Assembly: GCF_963691685.1 (NCBI RefSeq)
Contig: NZ_OY829290.1
Coordinates: 4,305,001-4,369,000, forward strand
Direction of reading: 5' to 3'
Origin: Thalassovita sp.
GTDB lineage: Bacteria > Pseudomonadota > Alphaproteobacteria > Rhodobacterales > Rhodobacteraceae
DNA: 64,000 nucleotides
Shown: piece after piece, positions 1-8,265 of the stretch
Numbering within the stretch: the stretch's first letter is position 1
Layout: every line of letters begins with the position of its first letter
Notes under the pieces: model-generated
Database searches by the model: none
Told to the model about the DNA's origin: nothing
What the model saw: only the letters and a program-made list of their open reading frames with translations
Position numbers and translations under genes: made by a program

Positions 1-1178
1 TCGATCACCTCATCCGTCACCTCAGCCCCGAGAGAGCTGACCTCCCAGCCCGCATGGGCCATCGCGGCCACCTGATCAGCCGCCGACAGCGTGTTCAACG
101 CCGAGGCAAGGGTATCGGCATCCTTCACGATCCGCGCCGCCCCCGCGCTGACAAAGCGGCTGTAGGCATTGAGGTAGCGCCCCACATTGGGACCATAAAG
201 AATGGCCGAGCCCAGCGCCGCCGGCTCATAAGGGTCACGCCCGCCAAACCCCGGCACCAGGGAGCTGCCCATGAAGGTCACAGGCGCCAGCCGGTACCAA
301 AGACCCATTTCCCCACGCGTATCGGCCAACAGAACCTGCGTGTCCTCTTCAGGCGCCTGCCCTTCAGACCAACGGGCCACCTGCAAGCCCCAGCCGCGCA
401 GCTTCTCCGCCATTTCAGCGCCTTGGGTTTCATCGTCAGGCACAAGGATCAGCAATTGCCGGTGTGACAGGCGCAGCGCCGCCTTGTGGGCCTGGCTGAT
501 CATGCCCAGCTCATCAAACTGCGCCATGGCGGCCAGCCAGACAGGGCGGTTGCCCAGGCATTTTGCCAGATCTTCGCGGGTTGCCTCTTCGCAGGGCAGG
601 GCCGCGCCGCCCTCTTGCATCGCGCCGGAAACCTGAAGGTTGGCGCGCGAAATCCCGATCCGGCCCAGCCGTTGGGCCGCCGCCTGATCCACCGCGACAA
701 TCCGCGAAAACCGGTGCAGCACAGAACGGCTCATATCCGGCAGCCAGCGGAACCGCACATCCTCCAAAGCGTCCGCTTCGGCATCCAGCAAGAACATCAC
801 CAGATCCCGCCGGGCTGCCATCTCAATCGCGGCGGGGCGCAGATCGCCACTGGACCAAAGCCCCAGATCAGGCCGCCAATGGTCAAAAAACCGGGTGAGG
901 TCTGGCACGGTGTCTTCGGGGATCACCTGCCAGTGCATATTGCCCTTCACATGATCCGGCCGGGGCAGCCCGGGCGGTGTGGTCAGCAACAGATGGACGC
1001 CGGGGCGCTGCGCTTCGAGCAGGGTAAACAGCTGCATCAGCGCCGCGGCTTTTTCCAATGTGGGCGCATGGGCCCAGATCAGCTCGCCCTCGGGGCGGGG
1101 ACTGTCAAACGTCGGCGCCTCACGCGATCCGCGCCGGGCCAGGGCCATATAGGCCGCAAGACTGAGGGATCGCGCCAT
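1..1178 (-). CDS. waaA: 3-deoxy-D-manno-octulosonic acid (Kdo) transferase-like protein, 3' end off the window
   Basis: About 392 codons are present, reading leftward from the ATG at 1178; the stop lies beyond base 1. The C-terminal half carries the GT30 signature EPAALGSAILYGPN (around residue 320), preceded by a GSSLVPGFGGRDPYEP stretch, as in WaaA enzymes that add Kdo to lipid A at the inner membrane. The N-terminal half is divergent: where WaaA normally shows a short GE motif with the catalytic glutamate there is HAPTLEKAA, so the usual residue is not evident. It lies 12 bp downstream of a DUF4170 gene, a common neighbour of waaA in this family. Family assignment is firm from the C-terminal motif; catalytic competence is uncertain. 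Confidence 0.8.
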   Translation of the reverse strand, partial: MARSLSLAAYMALARRGSREAPTFDSPRPEGELIWAHAPTLEKAAALMQLFTLLEAQRPGVHLLLTTPPGLPRPDHVKGNMHWQVIPEDTVPDLTRFFDHWRPDLGLWSSGDLRPAAIEMAARRDLVMFLLDAEADALEDVRFRWLPDMSRSVLHRFSRIVAVDQAAAQRLGRIGISRANLQVSGAMQEGGAALPCEEATREDLAKCLGNRPVWLAAMAQFDELGMISQAHKAALRLSHRQLLILVPDDETQGAEMAEKLRGWGLQVARWSEGQAPEEDTQVLLADTRGEMGLWYRLAPVTFMGSSLVPGFGGRDPYEPAALGSAILYGPNVGRYLNAYSRFVSAGAARIVKDADTLASALNTLSAADQVAAMAHAGWEVSSLGAEVTDEVI

Positions 1179-1190
1179 GACTTACCGATC

Positions 1191-1433
1191 TTAGCCGAGT
1201 TCTTCGGTCGCCGAGATTTCACGCTCTTCGTCACGCAGGCGGTGAATATGCGCGATGTAGTAACGCATATGCGCGTTATCGACGGTTTTCTGGGCTTCCG
1301 CCTTCCAGGCGTCATAAGCGCTCTGGTAGTTGGGGAACATGCCGACGATGTGAATGTTGTCGACGTCCTTGAACACGTTCTTAGACGGATCAACAAGTTC
1401 ACCACCGAAAACAAGGTGCAGGCGTTGGGTCAT
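1191..1433 (-). CDS. DUF4170 domain protein
   Basis: This is an 80-residue protein starting MTQRLHLVFGGEL. The open frame extends 19 codons further, but the internal ATG at 1433 has an AGGAGA Shine-Dalgarno sequence just upstream and is the likely start. The conserved pattern (FGGELVDP, DIHIVGMFPNYQSAYDAWK-like, MRYYIAHIHRL) matches DUF4170, a small cytoplasmic alphaproteobacterial family of unknown function usually found beside waaA. The gene is in line with the Kdo transferase and 12 bp from it, suggesting co-transcription and a link to lipopolysaccharide synthesis, which is inference from context. Confidence 0.8.
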   Translation of the reverse strand: MTQRLHLVFGGELVDPSKNVFKDVDNIHIVGMFPNYQSAYDAWKAEAQKTVDNAHMRYYIAHIHRLRDEEREISATEELG

Positions 1434-1544
1434 GAGGAGATCTCCTGAAAAGGTCAGGCGCAATTTAGGCCCTGTGGGGTAGGGCTGCAAGCCACCGGGG
1501 CGTCGCCCGGCACCAAGATGCCTAAGGGTCTGATTAGGCGGGGT

Positions 1545-1934
1545 TTAACGCGGATCCCGCTGTGCCTGCGGCAGGTCTGCACGACGCCAGTCGCCAAAGC
1601 CCCCGCGCAGGGAGGCCACCTTCAGCCCCATGCGTTGGGCAATCTGCGCCGCCAGCAACGAACGCCACCCCGAGGCACAGTAGAACAGAAAGGTCTGATC
1701 TGAGGCGAACCAATCCTTATGGTAGGGGCTTTCGGGATCGATCCAGAACTCCAGCATGCCGCGGGGGGCGTGTTTGGCGCCGGGGATCAGGCCATCCCGT
1801 TCCAACTCACGCGGGTCGCGGATATCAACGAAGACCAGACCGGGATCCTCAAGACGCGCCGCGGCCTCTTCGATGGTAAGCGAGGAAACCTCGGCATCGG
1901 CTTCCGCCAAAAGCTGTTTGTACCCAATCGCCAT
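1545..1934 (-). CDS. Rhodanese-like domain protein
   Basis: This is a 129-residue single-domain rhodanese (sulfurtransferase fold). The start at 1934 (MAIGYKQ) was preferred over upstream codons because a GAGGGGGA ribosome site precedes it. The VFVDIRDPRE motif lies near residues 34-43 and the active-site loop CASGWRS has its cysteine at residue 86, so the persulfide-forming residue is present. Rhodaneses pass sulfane sulfur from thiosulfate or a persulfide to an acceptor; the acceptor here is unknown. It lies 13 bp downstream of cysQ on the same strand, so the pair may be co-transcribed. Confidence 0.88.
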   Translation of the reverse strand: MAIGYKQLLAEADAEVSSLTIEEAAARLEDPGLVFVDIRDPRELERDGLIPGAKHAPRGMLEFWIDPESPYHKDWFASDQTFLFYCASGWRSLLAAQIAQRMGLKVASLRGGFGDWRRADLPQAQRDPR

Positions 1935-1947
1935 GATGTGTTCCCCC

Positions 1948-2742
1948 TCAACCCGTTTGCTGTGTGCTGACCAACCGTTTTGACAGATCTGCGTGCAAAG
2001 CGGGGCCAGCGGCCACCACCCCTTTGACCTGCGGATGGGCGTTGTTGAACCGCAAAGGTGCGCCATGCATGTCGGTCACCTTGGCGCCTGCTTCGGTCAG
2101 GATCAGCGCGCCTGCTGCAATGTCCCATTCCCAGCTGTCGCGCAGCGTCAGCATGGCATCAAACCGGCCCTGCGCCACGAGGCTCAACCGGTAGGCCAGC
2201 GACGGGCGGTAGACCCGCTTCACATCTGGCACCACACCGTCAATCCAATGTTCCGGCGCATAGTTCGGCCGCGCCGACAGGACCGAGCAACCGCTGACCC
2301 CTTCGCGTGCCGTGACGCCAACCTGAGTGCCGTTCAGCGTGGTGCCCTGCCCTTTGGCCGCCGCATAAAGGCGATCCTTGGCCGGCAGCAACACAACGGC
2401 CGCGGTGATCTCGCCCCCTTGGGCCACCGCGATCGAATGCGCCCAGGCGTTTGAACCTTCGATGAAGCTGCGGGTGCCATCGATAGGATCGACGATAAAC
2501 AGTTTTTCCTGATCCAGGCGGGTGCTGCCATCCTGGCTTTCCTCGGACAGCCAGCCATAGTCAGGCCGAGCACCCAGAAGTTCACGGTGCAGCACATCAT
2601 TTACAGCAAGGTCCGCCTCAGTCACCGGGCCCAAATCGCCCGGCTTGTCCCAGGATTTCGCCTGTGGTCCGCTGTATTTCAGGGCTGTTTCCCCCGCCAG
2701 TCGGGCGGCGTGGATCAACAGGTCAAGATCAGTCGCCGGCAA
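1948..2742 (-). CDS. cysQ: 3'(2'),5'-bisphosphate nucleotidase CysQ (inositol monophosphatase family)
   Basis: This 264-residue protein has the metal-dependent phosphatase motifs of the FIG superfamily: SEES with the metal-binding glutamates near residue 67, DPIDGTRSF at 85-93, and the C-terminal WEWDIAAGALILTEAG block. CysQ hydrolyses 3'-phosphoadenosine 5'-phosphate (PAP) from sulfate assimilation; inositol monophosphatases share these motifs, but the WDKPGDLGPVTEADLAVN start and the WEWD block favour CysQ. Its start overlaps the end of pmbA by 14 bp, indicating translational coupling, and a rhodanese follows. Confidence 0.87.
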   Translation of the reverse strand: MPATDLDLLIHAARLAGETALKYSGPQAKSWDKPGDLGPVTEADLAVNDVLHRELLGARPDYGWLSEESQDGSTRLDQEKLFIVDPIDGTRSFIEGSNAWAHSIAVAQGGEITAAVVLLPAKDRLYAAAKGQGTTLNGTQVGVTAREGVSGCSVLSARPNYAPEHWIDGVVPDVKRVYRPSLAYRLSLVAQGRFDAMLTLRDSWEWDIAAGALILTEAGAKVTDMHGAPLRFNNAHPQVKGVVAAGPALHADLSKRLVSTQQTG

Positions 2743-4075
2743 GGGTCAGCCCCTCTACCAGAAGCGATGGCACAACCCGGCTGAGATGCAGCCGCGCATC
2801 ATTGGCCGGGATGATCCGGCCCAACATGTCGCGCAGATTGCCAGCGATGGTGCATTCGTTCACCGGATACTGGATCTCACCGTTTTCCACCCAGAACCCT
2901 GATGCCCCACGAGAGTAATCACCGGTATTCGGATTGATCGTGGAACCGATCATCGAGGTGACCAACAGACCCGTACCCATCTGTTTCAGCAGATCGTCCC
3001 GGCTGGCATCGCCTTGGGTCAGGGCAATGTTCCACGGGCTCGGCGACGGTGGGGCCGAGGTGCCGCGCACCGCGTTGCCAGTGGATTGCAGCCCCAATTT
3101 GCGGGCTGTTGCCAGATCCAGCGTCCAACCGGTCAGCACACCGTCGTCAATGATCTTGCGCGGTTTGGTCGGCAACCCTTCGGCGTCAAACGGGCGCGAA
3201 CCTGAGGTGCGTGGACGATGCGGATCCTCCAGCAGATCCATACCTTTCGGCAGCAGCTGCGTGCCCTCAGCGCCCAGCAACCAGGACGAGCCGCGGGCAA
3301 TGGCGCTGCCGTTGGCGGCGGCCAGCAAATGGCCGATCAGGGTTGAGGAGATGCGTTCATCAAACAGCACCGGGTAACTGCCGGTCTGCGGTTTGCGCGC
3401 GCCCACCCGTTCCACACAACGCTTTGCGGCTGTTTCGCCAATGTCTTCGGGGCTACGCAGATCGCCCTGAAAAATCCGCATGTCGCCGTCATAATCCCGT
3501 TCCATGCCAGTGCCGGTGCCGGAAATGGCCACGCAGCTGACCGCACGGTCGCTGCGCTGATAGCCTCCGGCAAACCCGTTGCTGGCGGCCAGATAGACCT
3601 CACGGCTACCATAGGCGGCGGAACTGGATTGAACCTGTGTGACGCCGTCAACCGCCTGCGCAGACGCTTCGGCGCGGCGGGCATCTTCCTCCAAGGCGGC
3701 GGGGGCGGGCTCGGCGGTGTCGTCATAAAGTTCCAGCGCAGCCAGATCCCAGTCACGGGCCAGCTGATCGGGATCCGACAGGCCGATATGGGGATCCTCG
3801 GGCGCCTCTTTGGCCATCGCAACAGCCCGTTCTGCCATGGCCGCCATGGTTTCTGGCCGGGTGTCTGAGGCCGAAACATTGGCCTGCCGCTGCCCCACAA
3901 AAACCCGCAAACCGATATCGGTGCCCTCAGACCGTTCTGCCTGTTCCAGCACCCCATTGCGCACATCAATATTGACCGACGTGCCCGCCACCGCCATTGC
4001 ATCCGCCGCATCGGCGCCCGCATCTTTGGCCGCTTTCAACAGGGCTTGGCTCAGCTCGGCAAGGGATTGGGTCAT
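2729..4075 (-). CDS. pmbA: TldD/PmbA family protease subunit PmbA (TldE)
   Basis: This 448-residue protein matches PmbA/TldE: an N-terminal GTDIGLRVFVGQRQA region, a central PFDAEGLPTKP block and a C-terminal TSMIGSTINPNTGDYSRGASGFWVENGEI block. TldD and TldE form the heterodimeric metalloprotease that degrades unfolded peptides and matures some modified peptides. No HExxxH zinc motif is seen, as expected for the TldE partner; the catalytic tldD gene is not in this window. The gene overlaps cysQ by 14 bp. The start at 4075 gives the normal family length. Confidence 0.9.
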   Translation of the reverse strand: MTQSLAELSQALLKAAKDAGADAADAMAVAGTSVNIDVRNGVLEQAERSEGTDIGLRVFVGQRQANVSASDTRPETMAAMAERAVAMAKEAPEDPHIGLSDPDQLARDWDLAALELYDDTAEPAPAALEEDARRAEASAQAVDGVTQVQSSSAAYGSREVYLAASNGFAGGYQRSDRAVSCVAISGTGTGMERDYDGDMRIFQGDLRSPEDIGETAAKRCVERVGARKPQTGSYPVLFDERISSTLIGHLLAAANGSAIARGSSWLLGAEGTQLLPKGMDLLEDPHRPRTSGSRPFDAEGLPTKPRKIIDDGVLTGWTLDLATARKLGLQSTGNAVRGTSAPPSPSPWNIALTQGDASRDDLLKQMGTGLLVTSMIGSTINPNTGDYSRGASGFWVENGEIQYPVNECTIAGNLRDMLGRIIPANDARLHLSRVVPSLLVEGLTLAGD

Positions 4076-4209
4076 GGAAGCCTCTTTTTATCTCACCCCC
4101 TTGAGGTAGACCTTGCCGGGATCAGGTGCAAGTTTTGCGCGGGAAAACTTGGGGGGACTGCGGGATTTGGCCCAGACGGCCTCTCCGCAGTACAGGCGAG
4201 TCGCATGCA

Positions 4210-4237
4210 AAAAGGCCGGGGTGTCCCCCGGCCTTTT
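4210..4237 (-). terminator. Intrinsic terminator after the DUF2125 gene
   Basis: A perfect 12-bp stem (AAAAGGCCGGGG paired across a TGTC loop) is flanked by A and T runs, so it can act in both directions. It lies 22 bp past the stop codon of the DUF2125 gene and about 135 bp upstream of pmbA. Confidence 0.85.
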
Positions 4238-4259
4238 CAGAAAATTATCAAAGCAGCGC

Positions 4260-5765
4260 TTATTTCAGGCGCATGCCGTTGGCCATCACGTGGCCTTCGG
4301 CGTTCACCTCAATGGTGGATTTCAGGCTGTCTTCGCCTTCACCCGGCACGGTGAACATACCCATCATCATGCGCGCGCCCATCACGTCCTCTTCCGAGGC
4401 AAGGCCCATCGCAACCGCTTTGTCCATCAGCGCGTTGCCACCGGTCAGCGACAGTTCAACCGAACCTTCAGGGCGTGGCATACCGTCGAAGCTGACCTTG
4501 TCGGTGTTGTCGAAGGTAAAGGCACCGGCGCCGGTCAGTTCTGCACCAACCATGCTGACGTGGATGTCGTTGATCGAGACCGAGTGCAGTTCACCCGGCT
4601 CATCCATCATCATCGCTTCGGGAGCAAACAGATCGGCCAGGATCTTCACGGTGCCGGTCACGTCAAAGCTGACGGTGGCCGGGTCGCGCGGCAGCTGTTC
4701 GGTCGGGTCAAAAACCGACCACAGCATATCCGGCACAGCAAAATCAGCCAGCGTTACCGCCAGTTTGAAGTCCTGCTCTTCGTCAGCCATGGCCAGCGGG
4801 ACGCTGATTTCCATGCTGGCTTCGCCCAGTTCATAAGACACCGGGAACGGCAGATCCGGCACCTGCATGCTGACGGCCGCGTCAAAGGCCTGCTGGCTCA
4901 GCGCGAATCCTTCGGCGTCGAAGGCCAGGCCAAATTCCCCGCTTGCAGCGTTTTGGGTGCCCGAGACACGTTCGCCATCTGCATTGATGTCAAAAGCAAT
5001 ATCTGCGCCGTTGTGGGCCAGACCAAAGTCCATTGCCAGACCCTGCGCCATGGCTTTGCCGAAGTCTTCCGGGTCCATCGCCATTGGGAAGGCCGTCAGG
5101 CTGTCAAAGGTCACATCGTTCAGCGTCGCGTTGATGATGGCGCCTTCTTCGCTGCCCATCGGGTCCTTTACGTCAACGTTGAGGATCAGCTGATCGGCGC
5201 TGAACTCCTGATCCGAGCTCATCAGCTCAGTGCCGGAAATCAGCGAGTTGCCGTTGGCATTCACCATGGTCACGCTGATGTCACCCAGGTTCATGGTCTG
5301 GCCTTCCGCCATGATCTCACCAACCGACATCTCAACCGAAGCCGCGGAATACGCGTAGTTGATCGCGTCAGGCTCACCCGAGGCAACCATGCTCAGACCG
5401 GTGGTGTTGTAGTTGATGTTGACTTGACCCTCTTCGCCGTCACCGGAGAATTTGGCCACAATCGGGTAAATCGCCGGCATTTCCAGCGCCACGGTACCGT
5501 CGCCTTTGTCCACAAAGGTGAAGCCGGGCATCGACACCTCAACGGAGCCATCTTCTTCCGGAATGACGATGTTCATCACCAGGTCCGAGATTTCCAGATC
5601 ATTGCCCATCTGGGTCTCGGTTGCGCTGACCTCATAACCGAACGGCTCCATCTGCGAGAGCCAGCTTTCCCAGACCTCCTGAGGGGTCACATCGGCGTGG
5701 GCGACGGGGGCGCCCAGCATCAAAGCGGCAATCACCGGCGAGCAAAAAGTGAGTGGTTGTTTCAT
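4260..5765 (-). CDS. DUF2125 family exported protein
   Basis: This is a 501-residue acidic protein starting MKQPLTF, with a Sec-type signal peptide (hydrophobic stretch ending PVAHA, cleavage near residue 24). The open frame reaches 40 codons further upstream, but the ATG at 5765 is followed by the signal peptide and preceded by AGAAAGG. The mature part is an alternating beta-rich sequence with repeated polar and hydrophobic strands, matching DUF2125, an alphaproteobacterial exported family of unknown function. It is transcribed alone, divergently from the SDR gene at 5897 and ended by the terminator at 4210-4237. No catalytic motif is visible. Confidence 0.78.
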   Translation of the reverse strand: MKQPLTFCSPVIAALMLGAPVAHADVTPQEVWESWLSQMEPFGYEVSATETQMGNDLEISDLVMNIVIPEEDGSVEVSMPGFTFVDKGDGTVALEMPAIYPIVAKFSGDGEEGQVNINYNTTGLSMVASGEPDAINYAYSAASVEMSVGEIMAEGQTMNLGDISVTMVNANGNSLISGTELMSSDQEFSADQLILNVDVKDPMGSEEGAIINATLNDVTFDSLTAFPMAMDPEDFGKAMAQGLAMDFGLAHNGADIAFDINADGERVSGTQNAASGEFGLAFDAEGFALSQQAFDAAVSMQVPDLPFPVSYELGEASMEISVPLAMADEEQDFKLAVTLADFAVPDMLWSVFDPTEQLPRDPATVSFDVTGTVKILADLFAPEAMMMDEPGELHSVSINDIHVSMVGAELTGAGAFTFDNTDKVSFDGMPRPEGSVELSLTGGNALMDKAVAMGLASEEDVMGARMMMGMFTVPGEGEDSLKSTIEVNAEGHVMANGMRLK

Positions 5766-5896
5766 GAAATCGGCCTTTCTCTGTAAAAAATTAATTGCCA
5801 ATAGCTTCCGCCTTAAAGTGAGTCTGGTCAAGGTCTGGGACTCTGGACCATCAGTCCGGACCAGTTTACCACTTGGGGTCAGCAAGGGAGTTAATG

Positions 5897-6643
5897 ATGG
5901 CTGAATTCAAGAACAAGACCGTTTTGATCACGGGCGCCTCTCGCGGCATTGGCGAGGCGGCTTCCCGCCTATATGCCGAAGCGGGTGCCAATGTGGTCAT
6001 GATGGCCCGCAGCGGCGACCGGATTGCCGCCATCGCCGAAGAGATCGGCGCCATGGCGCTGACCGGTGATGTGGCCAGCTACACTGACATGCAGGGCGCT
6101 ATCGCCCAGACCGTCGCCAAATTCGGCAGCCTCGACATCCTGATCAACAACGCTGGCGTCATTGAACCGATCGGACCACTGGCAGATGTCACCCCCGAAG
6201 GCTGGGGCGCGGTGATCGATATCAACGTCAAAGGTGTGTTCAACGGCATGCACGCGGCCCTGCCCGTGATGGCCCAAGCCGGTGGCGGCACCATCATCAC
6301 CATCTCTTCAGGCGCGGCGCATAACGCCCTGGAAGGCTGGAGCGCCTACTGCACCTCCAAGGCGGGGGCGGCGATGCTGACCCGCTGCGCCGATCTGGAA
6401 TACCGCGGCAAAGGCATCCGTATCATGGGCTTGTCGCCGGGTACCGTGGCCACCCAGATGCAAAAAGACATCAAAGCCAGCGGCATCAACGCCGTCTCGC
6501 AGCTGAACTGGGAAGATCACATTCCCGCCGACTGGCCCGCACGCTGCCTGATGTGGATGTGCGGTCCGGCTGGCGATGATCTGCTGGGTCAGGAAGTCAG
6601 CCTGCGCGACGAAGATGTGCGCAAGGCGGTTGGCCTCGTATGA
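5897..6643 (+). CDS. SDR family NAD(P)-dependent oxidoreductase
   Basis: This 248-residue classical short-chain dehydrogenase/reductase has the cofactor motif TGASRGIG at residues 12-19, NNAG at 84-87, the catalytic serine in ISSGA near 137 and YCTSK with Tyr151 and Lys155. The start at 5897 was chosen because AAGGGAG lies 6-7 bp upstream; ATG at 5894 is an alternative. It overlaps the following crotonase gene by 4 bp (ATGA), so the two are translationally coupled and probably act on the same acyl or hydroxyacyl substrate. The exact substrate cannot be told from sequence. Confidence 0.9.
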   Translation: MAEFKNKTVLITGASRGIGEAASRLYAEAGANVVMMARSGDRIAAIAEEIGAMALTGDVASYTDMQGAIAQTVAKFGSLDILINNAGVIEPIGPLADVTPEGWGAVIDINVKGVFNGMHAALPVMAQAGGGTIITISSGAAHNALEGWSAYCTSKAGAAMLTRCADLEYRGKGIRIMGLSPGTVATQMQKDIKASGINAVSQLNWEDHIPADWPARCLMWMCGPAGDDLLGQEVSLRDEDVRKAVGLV

Positions 6644-7263
6644 TTGAGGTCATCGATCAGGACGGCTGCCGGATCGTCACCATCAACCGCCCTGACAAGG
6701 CAAACTCGCTCACCTCCGCGATGCTGGAACGGCTGTGCGAGATTGCCGAGGGCGCGCATGAGGTGCCGGTGCTGATCCTGACGGGGGCCGGCAAAGTGTT
6801 CTCCGCCGGTGCGGATCTGGATGAGGCCCGGGCGGGCCTTGCCACCTCCCCTTTGTGGGAACGGCTGTCGGGCGCAATTGCAGCGCTGCCGGGTCTGACA
6901 ATCGCAGCGCTCAACGGCACTTTGGCGGGGGGTGCCAACGGCATGGCCCTGGCCTGCGACCTGCGTCTGGCGGTTCCGACGGCAAAATTTTTCTATCCGG
7001 TGATGAAGCTGGGCTACCTGCCTCAGCCGTCTGACCCGGCGCGTATGGCCGCGCTGATTGGTCCGGCCCGCACCAAACTGATCCTGATGGGTGGGCAGAA
7101 AATCATGGCCGAAGAGGCCCTGCGATTCGGGCTGATCGACCGGATCATTGACGGTGACGTCGTGGCCGCAGCACGCGAGATTGCCGACGATACGCTGAAT
7201 GCAGACCCAGATGTGGCCCGCGCGATCAAAGCCATGTGCAGTGGCGCGTCCGGTGGGCAGTGA
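6640..7263 (+). CDS. Enoyl-CoA hydratase/isomerase (crotonase) family protein, short form
   Basis: This 207-residue protein has crotonase landmarks: INRPDKANSLTSAML at the N terminus, the oxyanion-hole segment FSAGADLDEA near residue 52 and GGANGMALACDLRLA near 96. It is about 50 residues shorter than typical hydratases. The position that normally holds the first catalytic glutamate (GGG-x-E) has Asn-Gly instead, and the second glutamate is not evident either (PVMKLGYLPQPSDP). It may therefore be an isomerase, thioesterase or decarboxylase rather than a hydratase. It is coupled by a 4-bp overlap to the SDR gene upstream. Confidence 0.82.
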   Translation: MIEVIDQDGCRIVTINRPDKANSLTSAMLERLCEIAEGAHEVPVLILTGAGKVFSAGADLDEARAGLATSPLWERLSGAIAALPGLTIAALNGTLAGGANGMALACDLRLAVPTAKFFYPVMKLGYLPQPSDPARMAALIGPARTKLILMGGQKIMAEEALRFGLIDRIIDGDVVAAAREIADDTLNADPDVARAIKAMCSGASGGQ

Positions 7264-7266
7264 CCT

Positions 7267-7818
7267 GTGGACGAGGATTGGCGCAACTGGGAAGAGGACG
7301 GGCTAGATTTTGAAGACGCTCTTGCCGAGGCGATTGAGGCCTGGGATGGCAAATCCAAAGCCGCGATTGCCGAGGTCCATGACATCCTGTCCGACGCGGA
7401 CGAAGACTACTTGGAAATTCTGGTCGGCTATGCGGCGGAGGATGACCTGTCAGACGGGGCGACCTGGCTGTTGAAACACGCCTTGGAAAAAGGCGCCGCC
7501 GTCAGTGACCTGCCAGACCTCTCCAGCGCGTTAGAGGCAGCCACCCGGTCCACCAGATGGCCAACACAGCTGCACCTGCTGCAGATCCTGCCCCGTCTGG
7601 ACCTGACGGGGGACCTGCGCAAACCTGCACAGGGTTTGGTGTTCACCGCCCTTGCCAGCCCGCGTGCCATGGTGCGGGCCTGGGCCTATGCAGGGGCGGA
7701 TCAACTGGCCGTGGCCCATGCCGACCTGCGGATGCGGGTGATGAAAATCCTCGACCGGGCCCGGGAAGAAGAAACCGCAGCCTCAATCCAGGCCCGACTG
7801 CGGCAGTGCAAATTCTGA
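7267..7818 (+). CDS. Acidic helical protein of unknown function
   Basis: This is a 183-residue protein with a GTG start 3 bp after the crotonase stop, so it is likely the last gene of that operon. The first 60 residues are very acidic (DEDWRNWEEDGLDFEDALAEAIEAW). The rest is made of short amphipathic helices (LLQILPRLDLTGDLRKPAQGLVFTALASPRAMVRAWAY), resembling a HEAT-like repeat solenoid. There is no signal peptide, membrane segment or catalytic motif. I do not recognise a named family. Confidence 0.65.
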   Translation: MDEDWRNWEEDGLDFEDALAEAIEAWDGKSKAAIAEVHDILSDADEDYLEILVGYAAEDDLSDGATWLLKHALEKGAAVSDLPDLSSALEAATRSTRWPTQLHLLQILPRLDLTGDLRKPAQGLVFTALASPRAMVRAWAYAGADQLAVAHADLRMRVMKILDRAREEETAASIQARLRQCKF

Positions 7819-7871
7819 CCCTGCGCAAGGGCAGACCGGGCATATGAGTATTTTGGGCAAGATGAAACGGG

Positions 7872-8183
7872 TCAGCGCCCGCGCCGATTTCCTGTGCTGC
7901 GCGAGATGAAGCCGGGCGGACGTTTTGCCACCCATCGAAAGAACTTGGCCAGATGCGGGTGGCTGCGCAGCGCTTCAACCGTGGCGTAATTGCGGGCAAT
8001 CTCAGCCTCGCTCAGGGTGGCGTGGATTTCCTTGTGGCAGATGTGGTGCAGCAGCACGGTTGCCCCGCCCTTGCCGCCCTTCAGCTTGGGCAGCAGATGA
8101 TGGCGGCTTTGCGGGACGTCCGGTGGGATCGGACGCTCACATAGCGGACAAATCGGGGGATCATCGGGCAACGGGGAACACAT
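7872..8183 (-). CDS. HNH endonuclease domain protein
   Basis: This is a 103-residue protein if started at the ATG at 8183; an upstream in-frame start at 8279 would overlap the mscS coding start, so the shorter form is preferred. It shows a zinc-binding CPLCERP pair, then SRHHLLPKLKGGKGG and HHICHKEIHATLSEAEIARNY, the HNH arrangement seen in small prokaryotic HNH proteins. Such proteins cut or nick DNA, but many stand-alone copies have no known role. It is convergent with the unknown gene at 7267-7818 and divergent from mscS. Confidence 0.82.
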   Translation of the reverse strand: MCSPLPDDPPICPLCERPIPPDVPQSRHHLLPKLKGGKGGATVLLHHICHKEIHATLSEAEIARNYATVEALRSHPHLAKFFRWVAKRPPGFISRSTGNRRGR

Positions 8184-8265
8184 CAACACTGTTCCCGCTT
8201 GTTCTTGAGGCAGAGGCACGGCATGAGGTCTATATATTTCAAACGGCGCCGGGGGCGAGTGGCCA

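Noticed and set aside
4113..5786. 557-codon open frame antisense to the DUF2125 gene
   Set aside because: The minus-strand gene has a signal peptide, ribosome site and terminator; the plus frame has none.
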